NCBI RefSeq assembly: GCF_035582795.1 | Contig: NC_134373.1 | Coordinates: 32,396,501-32,460,500 of the forward strand | Source of the DNA: Mycteria americana | Taxonomy: Eukaryota; Chordata; Aves; Ciconiiformes; Ciconiidae | Direction: 5' to 3' | DNA length: 64,000 nt | Shown here: positions 36,701 to 48,630 of the stretch, in pieces | Layout: every line of letters begins with the position of its first letter | Position numbering within the stretch: the first letter of the stretch is position 1 | Translations under genes and position numbers: made by a program | Notes under the pieces: model-generated | What the model saw: only the letters and a program-made list of their open reading frames with translations | Databases searched by the model: none | Told to the model about the DNA's origin: nothing

Positions 36701-37463
36701 CAGGACCTCTTTGAGCAGCTGGTGGAGGCAACAGTAGGGGAATCCTATTTTCGTGCATAGGCTCATTCAGGAAAGTTGAGCATCCATATAAATAAATGGA
36801 GGGAGCCCCGCTGCAGTGAGGTGTGTGGTGCATGGTGGTGAGGAGGGATGCCCGGGCCATTGGATGGGGTGCCCCCGAATGCTGCAGCCCATCTCATTGC
36901 CTTCAAAAGTCCCATCTGGTGCATGTTGCAGGTGTGTTGATGATGGCGTGTGACAGCTTCATGTCTTCTAGCCCTGAAGCTGATGACAACCAAAGAGAAA
37001 TGACTTTCCCTTGTCGGTGTTTATTGCCAAATGCATTCACAGTGCAACTCGGTGCTTCCCCAGCTCTGGCTGTCTGAGGCGAAGGCTTGACCTCTCCGTC
37101 TTTCAGCTCTCTTGACATTTACTTGTAACGAACAGACCTAGATGTTGCAGTATGTTTTTCTGGGTCACCGAATGCATTATATTTTTGTCCTTCACAGAAG
37201 AAATACAATATCTTTCATCTCAGCCCATCAGCTTGTTTTTGTTGGTTTTAATTTTGTTGTAGTCATTTAAACCCAGTGATTTTGTCAATAGGCATTATTC
37301 ATATGGGGAGAAATAAATTGATTCATACTTGAAGCACACTCCCTCGTGCACACACTCACACAGGGTTGCAGCATGAGGCAACAGCCACGAGTGCAACCCA
37401 AAGGGCTGACGCTGCTGCTGTGCAGCCTTTGGGGTCACTTACACCTGTGGGGATGGGATGCAA
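33741..37463. other. Intronic stretch, nothing recognised except a short tandem repeat
   Basis: Frames up to 110 codons overlap on both strands (34,733-35,065 -, 34,721-34,957 +). A GC-richer patch at 36,590-36,900 has open frames on both strands and no known domain. No MIR or CR1 pieces were recognised. Confidence 0.4.
35171..35221 (+). repeat. 30-bp tandem duplication (1.7 copies)
   Basis: A 30-bp unit beginning ttcaggaggtgattgaagcc occurs at 35,171-35,200. Its first 21 bases repeat perfectly at 35,201-35,221. In one frame it would encode a VIEA..VIQEVIEA repeat, but the frame (35,059-35,274) has no other sign of being a gene. Confidence 0.85.
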
Positions 37464-38681
37464 AATCACAGAATCATATAGGTTGGAAAAGACCTTTAAG
37501 ATCATCGAGTCCAACCGTAAACCTAACACTACCAAGACCACCACTACACCATGTCCATAAGCACCACATCCACACGTCTTTTAAATACCTCCAGGGATGG
37601 GGACTCAACCAGTTCCCTGGGCAGCCCCTTCCAATGCTTGACAACCCTTTCAGTGAAGAAAAATTTCCTAATACCCAGTCTAAGCCTCCCCTGGTGCAAC
37701 TTGAGGCCATTTCCTCTCGTCCTAGCACTTGTTACCTGGGATAAGAGACGAACCCCCACCTCTCTACAGCCTCCTTTCAGGTAGTTGTAGAGAGCGATAA
37801 GGTCTCCCCTCAGCCTCCTTTTCTCCAGGCTAAACAACCCCAGTTCCCTCAGCCGCTCCTCATCAGACTTGTGCTCCAGACCCTTCCCCAGCTTCGTTGC
37901 CCTTCTCTGGACACGCTCCAGCCCCTCAATGTCTCTCTTGTAGTGGGGGGCCCAACACTGAACACAGTATTCGAGGTGCGGCCTCACCAGTGCGAGTACA
38001 GGGGCACGATCACTTTCCTAGTCCTGCTGGCCACACTATTTCTGATCCAAGCCAGGATGCCATTGGCCTTCTTGGCCACCTGGGCACACTGCTGGCTCAT
38101 ATTCAGGCGGCTGTCAACCAACACCCCAGGTCCTTCTCTGCCAGGCAGCTTTCCAGCCACTCTTCCCCAAGCCTGTAGCGTTGCATAGGGTTGTTGTGGC
38201 CCAAGTGCAGGACCTTGCACTTGGCCTTGTTAAACCTCATACAATTGACCTTGGCCCATCGATCCAGCCTGTCCAGGTCCCTCTGCAGAGCCTTCCTCCC
38301 CTCAAGCAGATCAACACTCCCACACAACTTGGTGTCATCTGCAAACTTACTGAGGGTGCGCTCGATCCCCTCATCCAGATCATTGATAAAGATATTAAAC
38401 AGAACTGGCCCCAACACAGAGCCCTGGGGAACACCGCTTGTGACCGGCCGCCAACCGGAGTAAACTCCATTCACCACCACTCTTTGGGCCCGGCCATCCA
38501 GCCAGTTCTTTACCCAGCAAAGAGTACACCCGTCCAAGCCATGAGCAGCCAGTTTCTCCAGGAGAATGCTGTGGGAAACCATGTCAAAGGCTTTACTGAA
38601 GTCTAGGTAGACAACATCCACAGCCCTTCCTTTATCCACTAGGTGGGTCACCTTGTCGTAGAAGGAGATCAGGTTGGTCAA
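37464..38681 (-). mobile_element. CR1-B: 5'-truncated CR1 LINE, about 1.2 kb
   Basis: Reading on the minus strand, the element opens inside the reverse-transcriptase domain at 38,681 and runs to the 3' terminal 'ctatatgattctgtga' at 37,464. The 3' UTR signature (ggttggaaaagacctttaagatcatcgagtcc in + reading) is clear. GCAAAATC stands at 37,460-37,467 on one side. It appears twice at 38,682-38,689 and 38,692-38,699 on the other, which could be an 8-bp target-site duplication, unusual for CR1. Similarity to CR1-C is high and collinear, so both are probably one subfamily. Confidence 0.95.
37544..38681 (-). pseudogene. CR1-B ORF2 remnant (reverse transcriptase, C-terminal part)
   Basis: The first frame (38,681-38,103) shows successive reverse-transcriptase blocks: [16 protein letters not shown], [23 protein letters not shown], the catalytic FADDTKL, then KCKVLHLGH. 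After 'EKDLG' a single-base loss in a G run (about 38,120-38,126) shifts the frame, which continues in 38,220-37,984. A second single-base loss near 37,996-38,000 moves it into the frame 37,987-37,544. That frame ends with the conserved [20 protein letters not shown] block. The catalytic aspartates are intact, but the endonuclease half is absent and the frame is broken twice. Non-functional. Confidence 0.9.
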
Positions 38682-39696
38682 GCAAAATCAAGCAAAATCC
38701 CACGGCAGTGCTCAGACACCAGTGGGGCTGAGCAGTCCCAGAGCAGAGTCTGGCCTCAGCTGGTTGCATTTGGCAAATCTACAATTTCTCCTGTGTTATG
38801 AGCATGTGCTCCCAGTCCAGGTCCTCCTGCTTGCTCTGTTAGATGCAGAGACAAGTCTATACGCAGCCTACAGGCTGTCTTCAGCATTTTGGAAACCTCT
38901 GTGCATGAATGGTTTATCTGTATTTCTGGAAATGGGCTTGATTGACACAAACACAGGAAAAGCTGTATTCCAGATGCTTTTGCTATGATTTGATTGTGTT
39001 TTCTGGGAATACTTGGCATTTGCAGCACTGTCTGGTCTCCTTCAAATCATATACTTGCCTGGAGGCCAGGGCTCTGTGAGCTCGTGGCTTGAACTGGAAT
39101 TGGCTACCTTCAACCTTAAACACTACTTTTCTGCAACAACTGTCTTTTATTTGTAGAATTTCAGTCCAATTTCATGGTATTCAGGCTGTTTCACTTACCA
39201 TTTCTCATGCTTTTTCTACACTATCTCTGCATCCCAGTACTGCAATGGTCTCCATATCATCTCATCCTGAATATTTTGGTGGTAACAATAAAAATGTGCA
39301 TGTTTATTGATGGTTTCAGGAGAAAACTCTTCAGCTTTTGGTTGAAAAAAGAAAAACAGATCATTTGACATGTTTGGACAAAAACACTAGTAACTGAAAA
39401 AATTCATTTGAAAACTTCCCAGAAAATTAGAATAGAAATTGTTAGTTCATGAGTGGTTTACATTTTCCAACAAAAATATTAAGTTTTTTTGGAGAACAAG
39501 GGGCACTTTTCTTTGATTATTTTGCTGAGTCAAAGCCGTATTTCCTAATGAGGAGAAAGTTTTGCTGGAAACTCCTTGTTCAGCCCTGCTCCTCCAACTA
39601 GTTGCTTAAGCATCTCCTAAAAAAACATTCTGCTTGCATCACCTGTAAACTACCATGCTTTAATATTTATGTTCAAAATGAGGCTGATAATACATT

Positions 39697-39720
39697 AAAA
39701 AACAAACAAGCAAGCAAGCC
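39697..39720. repeat. (AAAC)n/(AAGC)n short tract
   Basis: aaaaaacaaacaagcaagcaagcc is a brief tetranucleotide repeat. Confidence 0.7.
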
Positions 39721-41192
39721 TGCAACCTGTACGTGCCAGAGTTAATGGAGCTGTCGGCTCTGTTTGTGCCATAGTGATTGATGGGCGCTCTGATGGAGTT
39801 GCCTCTTCCCTCTCTCTCTGTCTTGTCTGCATGTTAATGCCTCCACTCATTGAATAATGATGCACTTTAATACAGATTTGTCTTATTTTTGTTTCTGGGT
39901 GCTGGCAGGGCTGGGGTTATGTCTGTGTTTCTCTGAAGCACCAGGCATGCTCAGTTGGCATAATTCAGCAGGAAGAATTTTACCTGGAGGTGAGTATGGC
40001 CCTGCCTTACGGGAGCACCAACCAGTGAAAAGAGTTTCCATGTTGTATTTAACTGAATCTGCGAATTTGGTACTAGGGGTAGATGGGGTTCATATCTCAG
40101 AGCATATGGGATTGCATGGATGTGCATGGGTATGCCTGGCATGCTGGTATGGTTTCAGCGTGACGGAGACATGGGTTAGAGGGTATGAGGAGCACGCAAT
40201 GAGCTGTTGGTGGGCTTCTTGCAGGAGTTTCCCCAGGCAGCTTGCAGGGGAGCCCCTGTGTAGAGAACAGACAGGCAGATATAAGCCTGTTTTGTACTTG
40301 TGTCTGCTCCTGAGCCCACCTGTGGGGACCAGTGTGGTTGGACACAACCAGTGGAATTGTACATGATTCCCTTGTGGATGTGCTGGCTGAGTTACACCTT
40401 ACATGATGGATGCACTTGGCTTTTATGCTTCATGTAAACCTTCAGAAACAAAGTTTCTCTCTGTGGTCATGATTCCTTCTGGCAAGATGTTCGTAATGCC
40501 CTCCAAAGAGCCCAGAGCTTTTCCTTATCACAAAGATACTGCAGATCACTATTTACTCACTCCTCTGTGGCATGAGGGCAGATGCAATATGCCTCCTGTT
40601 TGTCCTACTTGATATTACTGTCTCTAGCACAGTTATTTTATCATAGGGCCAGCTCAGCATGTTATTAAATTTACATGCCCTTGGTTACATCATTAGTAAG
40701 AATAACTATTTTAAAAGGCAAGGGCAATTTAGAGATCCTGGGTTAGGTGTAGCAATTTAAGCAGCAAAGGCGAGTGGGGAGCTGATACTCTGAAAAGCAC
40801 ATGCAAAGACTAGAGATGTAACAGTGTGGGAGGAAGGGGGCTTCAGGGACATATGCCACCAGTGAATATGGGATAGTTTCAAGGACTGCAGAAAGACCTT
40901 TCTTAAGGTATTTGGATAAGCTACTGCGTATAGGATTACAATGTGTGACAACGGTATACGAGAAGTAGAAGGAAGAGCAAGAGCTTCACTAACAAAACGT
41001 AGTTAGCTCCCTGCATCTTTTTATACATTTTTATTTTTTTATTTTGGGAGTCTGGTGGGCCAAAGAGGTCCTGAGGCCACTGTCTGTGTAGGATACTTGG
41101 AAATCAGTAGAACTAAGCATAAGGGATTCTTCCATAACAGCAATTCCCCCCACTCCTACCCCTTATTTACTTCAAAGATAAGTCTTGAAATT

Positions 41193-41231
41193 AAAAAAAA
41201 AAAAAAAAAAAGGAAAAAAAAAAAGAAAAAA
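41193..41231. repeat. A-rich tract
   Basis: A19, GG, A11, G, A6. I see no retrocopy upstream that would explain it as a poly(A) tail. Confidence 0.9.
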
Positions 41232-42945
41232 GCTCCCATTGAAGAGTATTGCAGAATATAGTATGGCTATATACTGGGGGGCAGGGGGGAAGCAGCAACT
41301 TACCACATAGCTGCAGTCAATTTTCTAGCTATTTGGAAGTCATAAAGTATCACGGTTCCAGAAGGACAACAGAGGCTGCAGTTTGCGAGCTCTGCTCCCT
41401 CCTGCTCTCCTGCAGTATTTACTCACCAAACTGTGCAAAGTGCTGTTAGCCACCAAGGCGGTTTGGGATTTATCTCCCTTGCTTGCTTTGTTTCACTAAG
41501 GGGTATGGAGCTTTCATCCCTTCATCAAGCTACTCTGGAGAGGTTTAGTATTGCAAATATGCCAGTGCATGGTACAGCTGTCATATTCCTGCTGCTCGAG
41601 CAGAAATTTATGGCAAGGAAAGACAGATACATGTGGTGTTGGGTTATGAGACTGACAGATTTGCTGTCATGTCTCATAGCAGTTTAGGTGAGATAAAGCT
41701 GTTTTTTATTTATTTTATTTTGTCATGGAGTGCAAAACTTGAGCAGAAATAAGGCATATTTAACAAGTAAATGGAGTCTAATTTTTCTATTGGTGTGAAT
41801 TTGGAATTTCCCCACTAATTACATGATTAAAAAACATTAAAGCTCACCTAAGTGACTCAGAGGAAGGAGACAAGGTACAAGGCAGTGATAAGCACAACCT
41901 CCAGCACGCTGGGGATGGTGTCCCAACCCTCACTTGCGACAACGTGCGCGGCGCTCATCTGCAACGGGGTTATCACAACTTTATTGAAATTGTTTTCACG
42001 TGTGAATTGTTGTCTTCCTTCCAGCAGCTGTCAAAATCCTGCCTTAGGTAACATCTCAGAGCGGTCTGATCCTGCTGCAGGAGGCCACCCGAGCCGGATC
42101 CCCCTGAGAGTTTGTTACATGCGGCTGATCACACGGAAAGATGTGCTATACCACATTAAAATGAAGCAATTAGGGAAAAACCTGGAAATTGGGTTTTAAG
42201 CTGAGATTTTGAATAGTTGCTACCAACTTCTTAAGTTTTTTGGGGCCTGCTGGTAGTTCCTAAAAAGGTGTTTAGAAACCGGGGCTAGTCTATGCTGTAG
42301 CATCTTTTGTGGTGTTTTTTGGCAAGTATTTACTTTCTGAGGCCATATATGTGACTATTCGTGTTAGAAGCTCTTGCCTTAAGCAAACCAAGTAGTGAAA
42401 TAAAGGTCAGAGTTTCCTTCTCCTCTTCTGGACCTTCACAGTAGGTCCATGTGCCCATAATCTGTCCACTGAACGTGATTTAGGATGTCTAAGAGGAAAA
42501 GGATATTTTCCTGTATATATGAGTGAATTTTTGTCTCTGAAGTAAAATGTGAAAAATTAAAAGGAAAAAATCCATTCATTATGTAATTTCCTCTCCCACT
42601 TACTGTATTTCCTTTGAAAAACGTAATCCATATAACACTTGGATGTTACAGTGAATTTGTTTTAAAAATCTTACAGGTGATTCCAAATACTTATTACTTC
42701 CTTAGTGGAAAATCAGTTTCTAGAGGTTTCTTGGCAAATATCTTTTTTTTTTCCTTCTTTTTATTTTTTTTCATCATGGTCACACTTTCTTGTCTAATTT
42801 ATTGTTCAGCTCTTTAGAAAAATAAATGAATCTAGGAAAGCTGGATTTATTTGCTCTGTGCCTGGTTTGGGTATCATTCAGCCTTGCTCCTATTTGGATG
42901 GTTCCAGCTTTTTAACTTGTCTTCACATCCTCTTTGTTTCTACAG

Positions 42946-43127
42946 GGTGGATTGTGTTACGCTCCTCCGTGCTGCTTCATGTGTTTCAGTATTCACACAG
43001 TAGGGCTGGTCTGGGTAGCACAGTGCAAAAGCATGGGCAGTTACTGGCCTTGCCCTGGAAGGGTGAACAGAAAGAATTAAGGCAAATACTGGATGTTGTG
43101 CTCTGGAAAAGCAGCGGTCTGGAGTAG
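42946..43127 (+). other. Candidate exon with phase-1 acceptor (low confidence)
   Basis: The acceptor is strong: a branch-point-like TTTTAAC, then 'cttcacatcctctttgtttctacag' ending at 42,945. Read in phase 1 (compatible with the donor at 17,283) the DNA is open for about 60 codons to a TAG at 43,125-43,127. Possible donors are CTGG|GTAGCA (GT at 43,015) and AAGG|GTGAAC (GT at 43,063), both moderate and both preserving phase 1. The peptide (GWIVLRSSVLLHVFQYSHS...) is not recognised. It may be an alternative exon or chance. Confidence 0.2.
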
Positions 43128-45261
43128 GAGAACAGTAATATCTATATTTGCATGGCTTGCAGCAGATGTGGAATATAAATCTTATTTATTCTAGGAGTTT
43201 TAGTTTTGCATTTAAAGTACGTCTGAATTTTTTTTTGACTTGTCATATTTGTCATGACCAGAGTCACAGAGAGAACATTGAACTGGTGGTGGCTTAAAAC
43301 ATGAGAAAATGTGCTCCATCCTTGAGGCCGAGGTGATTGCTTTGGGGTTGCTTAGAAGAGCTGGCAATAGTTATAGCCCCTGCTACCCTGGACATGACTT
43401 ACATGTGCACGGTGGAGTGCCTTGGCATTAGTGCAGGTTCTGCATTTGCCACAGTGCCAGGGTGGCACAATGTATTGCTACGAGCTGTCTTTATAACACT
43501 TAACTTCATTCTGTAGGACTTCTGCCAAATGTAATTTTTTTTTCCCTTTGTCTTACATATCTCTCTGTATCCTGGCTTAAAAGCTGCTCTGTGTATAGAT
43601 CTTAAATAATAGTGCTTTTCTGATACAGATACTCAGCCCTCTGAAAAGGAGACCACTCTATTTTGGTCCCAGATAGATCTCCTAAAAAGGAAAAAATACA
43701 ACCTTCACGATTCTTTGAAAATCTTTACATTCACTGCCATTTTTTAGTGAAGGGATTTCTTAGATGCCTTTGCCTATAGAGGAAACAGAAATTGAATGTC
43801 TGCAATATTTGCTTCTTTTTCTTATTTGTATATTTTTGGTACTTCAGGAAGAAATTCTGGTATTGGGGAAGAAAGCCTGAGATGTTTTTTTCCTGCACAC
43901 CTCTGAAGTTGTCAAGCTGTGTTTAAAACCTGATATTAAAATGTGTTTAACATCTTCTGGCGCCTTTGGTTGCGAATCAGCATCAATTCATATTGTGCCT
44001 TAGGTAAGGTGCATTGTTCTTAGCTTTCTGAAAGTTAGTTTCTGCTTTACCTGGAGTATTCCCTCAGCTATTGCAGCAGTTTATGGTTATCTATCCTTTT
44101 TCCTTTAGACCAACAGGAATTGTTGACATCTGAACACCTTTAAGTAAAATATCAAACCTCATTGCTTCATTCAGTAGGCTGCTGAAGTGTACGTATGCTG
44201 GCAAATTCACTATATTGCTGTGAGCCTTTAGTAACTAATATACTATGTATCACCAATTCATTAAACTCAACCACAAACAAGGAAACAAAACCCCCAACCC
44301 GCCCTATTGAGTACTTAAAGTAACCCAAGTGTTATAAGCACCAAATACTGCAATTTGTAAGCAACAGGTAAAGGTTACTTCTTCTCCTTCATTGTGAAAA
44401 TGAGTTTTGATACCAGAGCCTTATGGATGCTTAGGCTAAAAGATTCAGATTGCAGTTCCTAATATTAGACACATAAATCCATTTTGGACTTGTATATGAG
44501 TTGAGACTGCATTTTGGAAAAGAGCAGTAACACAGCTCTCTCTGGCCTTCTGCAAATGAAGTCACTTGTTCAAGAATGTGAAATAGGTGTCCAGTGTTAA
44601 GGAGCCAAGATGTTGGCTGTGGCTTTCGGAGCGTATGAGACACAGCGTGACTTAAGTGGTGGTGAGCTGGAGCATCCCTACGCCCACGGTGGGGGCAGGA
44701 CTTGTGAAGAGCAGCCTGTGGTGCTGTGCTGAGTGCTCATGCAGCACAAACGATGAGGTAGTTTTGTCTGTTCTGAACAAGCCGAGAGACAGAAATACTT
44801 CTGGTCTGATTCATTAATAATGGCATGTTTGAGCTTCCACACCAAATAAGGCTGTGGTAGCAACAAAAGGTCAATTTTCTGTGACTTTTGCTATCCGTGG
44901 TTGCTGTTATTGCTTAGTTTGGTGATCAGGTGCTGTGATAGAGCAGTTCACTTAATGTCTCAGACATGCAGCCTAGAGCCTAGTGCAGAGAAATTTTAAG
45001 AAGAAAAAATATGTTTTCTCTAAACAGTGCGACTAGGAGCTTAGAATGACAAATGCAGCTCTGGCAAGTATCAAACGGTCTGTCTCGGACCCTTTTCTGC
45101 CCCAGTTTGCTCTTCATGGGGTGAATTCATAACTGGCTAAAATGTCAATGTTGTAAAATGTTAGCACCCTTTAAAGAAGCAAGAGGCAATGCCTTTGTAG
45201 GTTATTAAAATGTTAGTTAGAATCCGGGTTCCTGACACCTCTAGTGTAGCTGTTTTCAGTA
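43128..45261. other. Intronic stretch, nothing recognised
   Basis: Only short frames up to 70 codons are present (44,431-44,643 - and 44,678-44,866 -). AT-rich tracts are common and no known repeat was recognised. Confidence 0.45.
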
Positions 45262-45320
45262 ATCCTCCTTCCAGTGAAGTCAATGAAAGCTTTGCCACTG
45301 CCTTCAGTAAGGTTAGATCA
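45262..45320. repeat. Degenerate palindromic 'GAAGTCAATGG' repeat, copy 2
   Basis: 'aatcctccttccagtgaagtcaatgaaagctttgccactgccttcagtaaggttagatcattc' matches 'gatcctgctcccattgaagtcaatggcaaaactcccattgacttcaatgaggttaggatc' in both arms. The gaagtcaatg arm is still exact. Confidence 0.6.
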
Positions 45321-45715
45321 TTCTGCAGCAGAGAGGAACAGAAAGAGCAGTGATTTACTGAGCCAGCTAGGTCTGTTCCAACCACCAAAAATTCCCTTTC
45401 CTGTAGTCACCTGATCCTTTCTTTCATTGTTGTTCTAGCAGAGATTAAAAGCAGTAGTGTAGCAGTGATATTGAAGGCTTGCTCAAATTCACATCTGTCT
45501 GCTGATGTATCAAAGCTCTGTGCCCTGGTATCTGCAAGTTTTCCCCAAATTATAAAGTGTGCACATAAGGAGAGGTTTCCCTCTCTCTCTCCCCAGTACC
45601 ATCTGGGGTTTGTTTGTCTGTGTGTGTGAAGTGGGGGGTTTTATGTGGCCTCCTTGGGGGTAGCCTGGTGAAAGAAGTGGCTTTTGCATCTTGTGATGGA
45701 GGCGCTAGAGGCATG

Positions 45716-45752
45716 ATTTTTTTTTTTTTTAAATTAAAAAAAAAAATATTTT
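45716..45752. repeat. T14 / A11 low-complexity hairpin
   Basis: A run of 14 T is followed by AAATT and 11 A, then ATATTTTATT. The T and A runs can pair. It is probably a simple-repeat expansion. Confidence 0.8.
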
Positions 45753-45829
45753 ATTCCCCCCCTGAGTTTCCATTGTCTGTGACCGAGGGAGCGTTGCCTC
45801 CTGGAGAAGCAAGGACCTCACCTGCAGTG

Positions 45830-45908
45830 CTGCAGTGGGTCAGGGTGTAATCTGGGATGAAACCCAAGTCTCCTGGCTTGGCGTCCCTTGTCGCTGCACC
45901 ATTCTAGT
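45830..45908 (-). repeat. MIR SINE fragment (antisense)
   Basis: 'gcagtgggtcagggtgtaatctgggatgaaacccaagtctcctggcttggcgtcccttgtcgctgcaccattcta' fits the 5' part of MIR in antisense. The family reads 'gtcagtggcagagctgggattagaacccaggtctcctgactcccagtcctgtgctctttccactgcaccat'. Confidence 0.65.
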
Positions 45909-47385
45909 GCGTGTGGACTCAGCTAACTCGCACATGAAATAAGCCAGGTACTGTGAGGCACAGCCCCTCAGCACTGCGGCTTTCACCAGGAAAGCGACGG
46001 CTCAATGTGCGCCCGCAGGGTTCGGCTCCATCCAGGACCGAGCTGTCCTCCAGACCTGGATCTTCCCAATCTTGAGGATGCGGTATGAACAGTTTGGGGG
46101 ATGTTGGGAAGGCAGCTGAAATGTTTGAGGTTTTATTTGGTGTTTTGTGCTCCGGTGAGCCTAGATCTACTCTGTCTTTCCTCCAGTTCCATCCATTGCA
46201 GTTTATTCACAGTTGTCCCCCTACAAAATAGCCTATGACAGTTTACACGAGCTGAAGAACTGCTCCTGTCTGTAATTTTGCCTTTGTACCAAGTCACATA
46301 GTGCTTTTTAAACCAATTGAGGACCAAAAAATAGAACCGAACGTTACAAGAGGCCATTCTCCATGCATGAAATGAGGGGCTGCCCGTCTGTCCCTCTTGT
46401 CATACCTGCAGTGCTGCTCATCCTCCTGAGTGCCAGAACTGAAAAAGCGTGCTCCGGCTCTGCAGTGGTTTCTCTCTCTGCTGCTCCATGCTGGACTGGG
46501 AGGCTGCAGTAGGAAAGTTATAATTTAAACTTTAAGTCACATTCCTACAAGGTGATGATATGGAAAGATGGAAAGTGAACTAATCATATTTATTTGGTGG
46601 TTATTTGTTGACTATGGCCTTTCTCTTTGTTTTTGTGGTTTTTTTTTTTTCTTTTTCAACAATAAAATCCGATTCCAGTATTTCCAATTTCTTGAACCTC
46701 CAGTCACACTTTCTGTGAAGCAGAGTATGACCCAAACTGGACTGCAAAGGCTATTTTTGCACAAGTTGCAAGGAAACCACATGTGGTCACAAACCTGATC
46801 TTACTTGAGATCATTTGAGATCTCACTTTACCCCGCACCATCCTGAGCTGTCAGATTTACATTAAAGCTGATAAGAGAAATTTATTTCACTGAATTTCCT
46901 GCTTTGAAAGGAGCTGTATGTTTTGCTGATATGGTTTGATTTTGCTGAAATTGTGACCAAAGTTGGACCTCTTCCAGCATTGCCAGGGCAGAGCCAGCCA
47001 GCTGTGCGAGCCGCTGTGGGGCTGGCAATGTGCTCTTGGGAGGGCACGTGGTGCCAGGGCAGCCGGGCATGCAAACCGCCGTGGGGCTGAGGATCCCGGC
47101 ATCACAGGATCTGTGGCTCAGGAGCAGGCTGCCAAGCCACTAGGGCCCCATTTTTCTTTTGGAAGAAAACCAGGTTTTTAAATACTAAAATCCTGCATTA
47201 GGCAACAGCCTTTCTCTTCCCAGCTCTAGTTATTCCTGACCCAGAAGGAAGAGGACCATCCCAAATCCCCTTCTCTCAACAGTTCCTTGGATGTTTCTCA
47301 TTTAAGTATTTGTTTAATGTGCTCCTTATATCCCAACAGGAGGAGATACAGCCCAGACAGCGTGAGAGAAGTCCGTTTAGTCTGA

Positions 47386-47466
47386 AACAAACTGTATGAA
47401 AACTTCCTTGGTTTCTTTCTGTATGAAAACTTTCTAGGTTTCAAACTGTATGAAAACTTCCTATGA
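47386..47466. repeat. 27-bp tandem repeat, about 2.7 copies
   Basis: CTGTATGAAAACTT starts at 47,392, 47,419 and 47,446, so the period is exactly 27. The linkers are ccttggtttctt, tctaggtttcaaa and cctatg. A minus-strand frame across it (47,298-47,489) shows the repeated peptide PRKFSY, but there is no other sign of a gene. Confidence 0.9.
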
Positions 47467-47949
47467 AAAAGTTGGGCAAAAGCTACCATGACTGCTTTTT
47501 AATTTTTAGGATCTGCTATTGTTATAAAACTGTTGCTGTCTCCCTTTAGGAAGCTGGGTGAAATATGTAATATAAACATGCACTTTATGTGTGCAGGCTT
47601 ATCAGTACAATTGAAAGAAGGCGGCTTTGAGATGGCATCATCTCCCGTTACAGAACTGTTTAATACCGGTCCAACAGGAGATATAACCGCAATCAGCAGT
47701 AGGTAGCAATACAGCAACACTCATTAAAACAGGGTGAAAATTATATATTGATTAGAAGTTTTGTCATATCCAAGAATGCGACAGATGGTTGATTTATAGG
47801 CAAGGAAAGGTTATTTGCTCTTATTTATTTATTTCAGCCATTAAAACACACTCAGTTGCAAGACCTGGAGAATATGTGCGGTAATTAATAAGCTGACAAA
47901 GAAAAGAGGTGATGTTGTGTATGTCCTGTTAGCTCCCGTCACCAGTACT

Positions 47950-48100
47950 GAAACACTGCTGAGCCCTGGTGAGTTAATTCGTAGAACAGCTGTGAGACGT
48001 GGGGGATTATTAGCATCTCTGTTTTACAGATGGCACCGAAGCATGGAGAGGTGGATGAAACGCTAGGATTTGACAGTGGTGGGGGAACAGAAATGGATTC
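47950..48100 (-). repeat. MIR SINE (antisense)
   Basis: 'attattagcatctctgttttacagatggcaccgaagcatggagaggtggatgaaacgct' matches antisense MIR 'attattatccccattttacagatggggaaactgaggcacagagaggttaagtgacttgc'. The flanking parts (from about 47,950) are weaker. Confidence 0.65.
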
Positions 48101-48598
48101 AATTTTCTCATGCTTAACTGCAGGACCTCCTTTCTCCCACCACAGCCTCTTGTAATAAAAATTAGAGCCTGGCTCTGACATGGTCCAAGTTTTGCTTGAG
48201 CATTTTGTCTGATACTGTTTGAGTTAGTAGTAAAGGAGGACAGGGAAAGGCTTTCACAGAGCTGGAGCCAGAGCCTCAGAGGGATTGCTGGCGTGTTCAT
48301 GGGTTGGATTACAACCAAGAAACCAGTGAGAAGCTGGTTGACCTGGCTCCCTTAAGCTTCGTCCTCCTGTTGCCCCAAGCAAGCAGAATGCTGCTGGCTG
48401 TGTTAGGTGAAATAACCCCTCTGTCACCCATGTAGTAACCTCAGACAGGTTCTGGGAGAGTAATGCTCAGAAAAGCTGTCTGCATTTGGTGGAAGTGAGA
48501 ACTGAAGGGAATGTGTCTGCCTATTTTGGCAGCCTTACGTGCACATTTCCAACAGAAAGATGATCTCTCATATGTGATATACTGGTGTAGGTCATATC

Positions 48599-48630
48599 AA
48601 TCCAACAAGCCGGAGCCTGCTTGTTGGATT
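48599..48630. repeat. Perfect hairpin, 12-bp arms
   Basis: AATCCAACAAGC and GCTTGTTGGATT flank an 8-nt loop (CGGAGCCT). The arms are exact complements with a mixed base composition, so this is not a low-complexity artefact. No known element is recognised around it. Confidence 0.85.

Larger units (their letters stand above)
38700..42945. other. Intronic stretch, nothing recognised
   Basis: There is no gene and no repeat beyond simple tracts. The 169-codon frame at 39,857-40,366 (+) is the longest here outside CR1. It is overlapped by four open minus-strand frames (39,951-40,364), so it is probably a GC-moderate stop-poor patch. No domain is recognised. Confidence 0.4.

Noticed and set aside
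39857..40366. 169-codon plus-strand open frame with a hydrophobic start that could look like a signal peptide.
   Set aside because: Four open minus-strand frames overlap it, there is no known domain, and the hydrophobic start is preceded by AT-rich DNA without promoter features.
41193..41231. A-rich tract as the tail of a processed pseudogene.
   Set aside because: No reading frame or gene-like sequence precedes it, and avian CR1 does not make poly(A)-tailed retrocopies efficiently.
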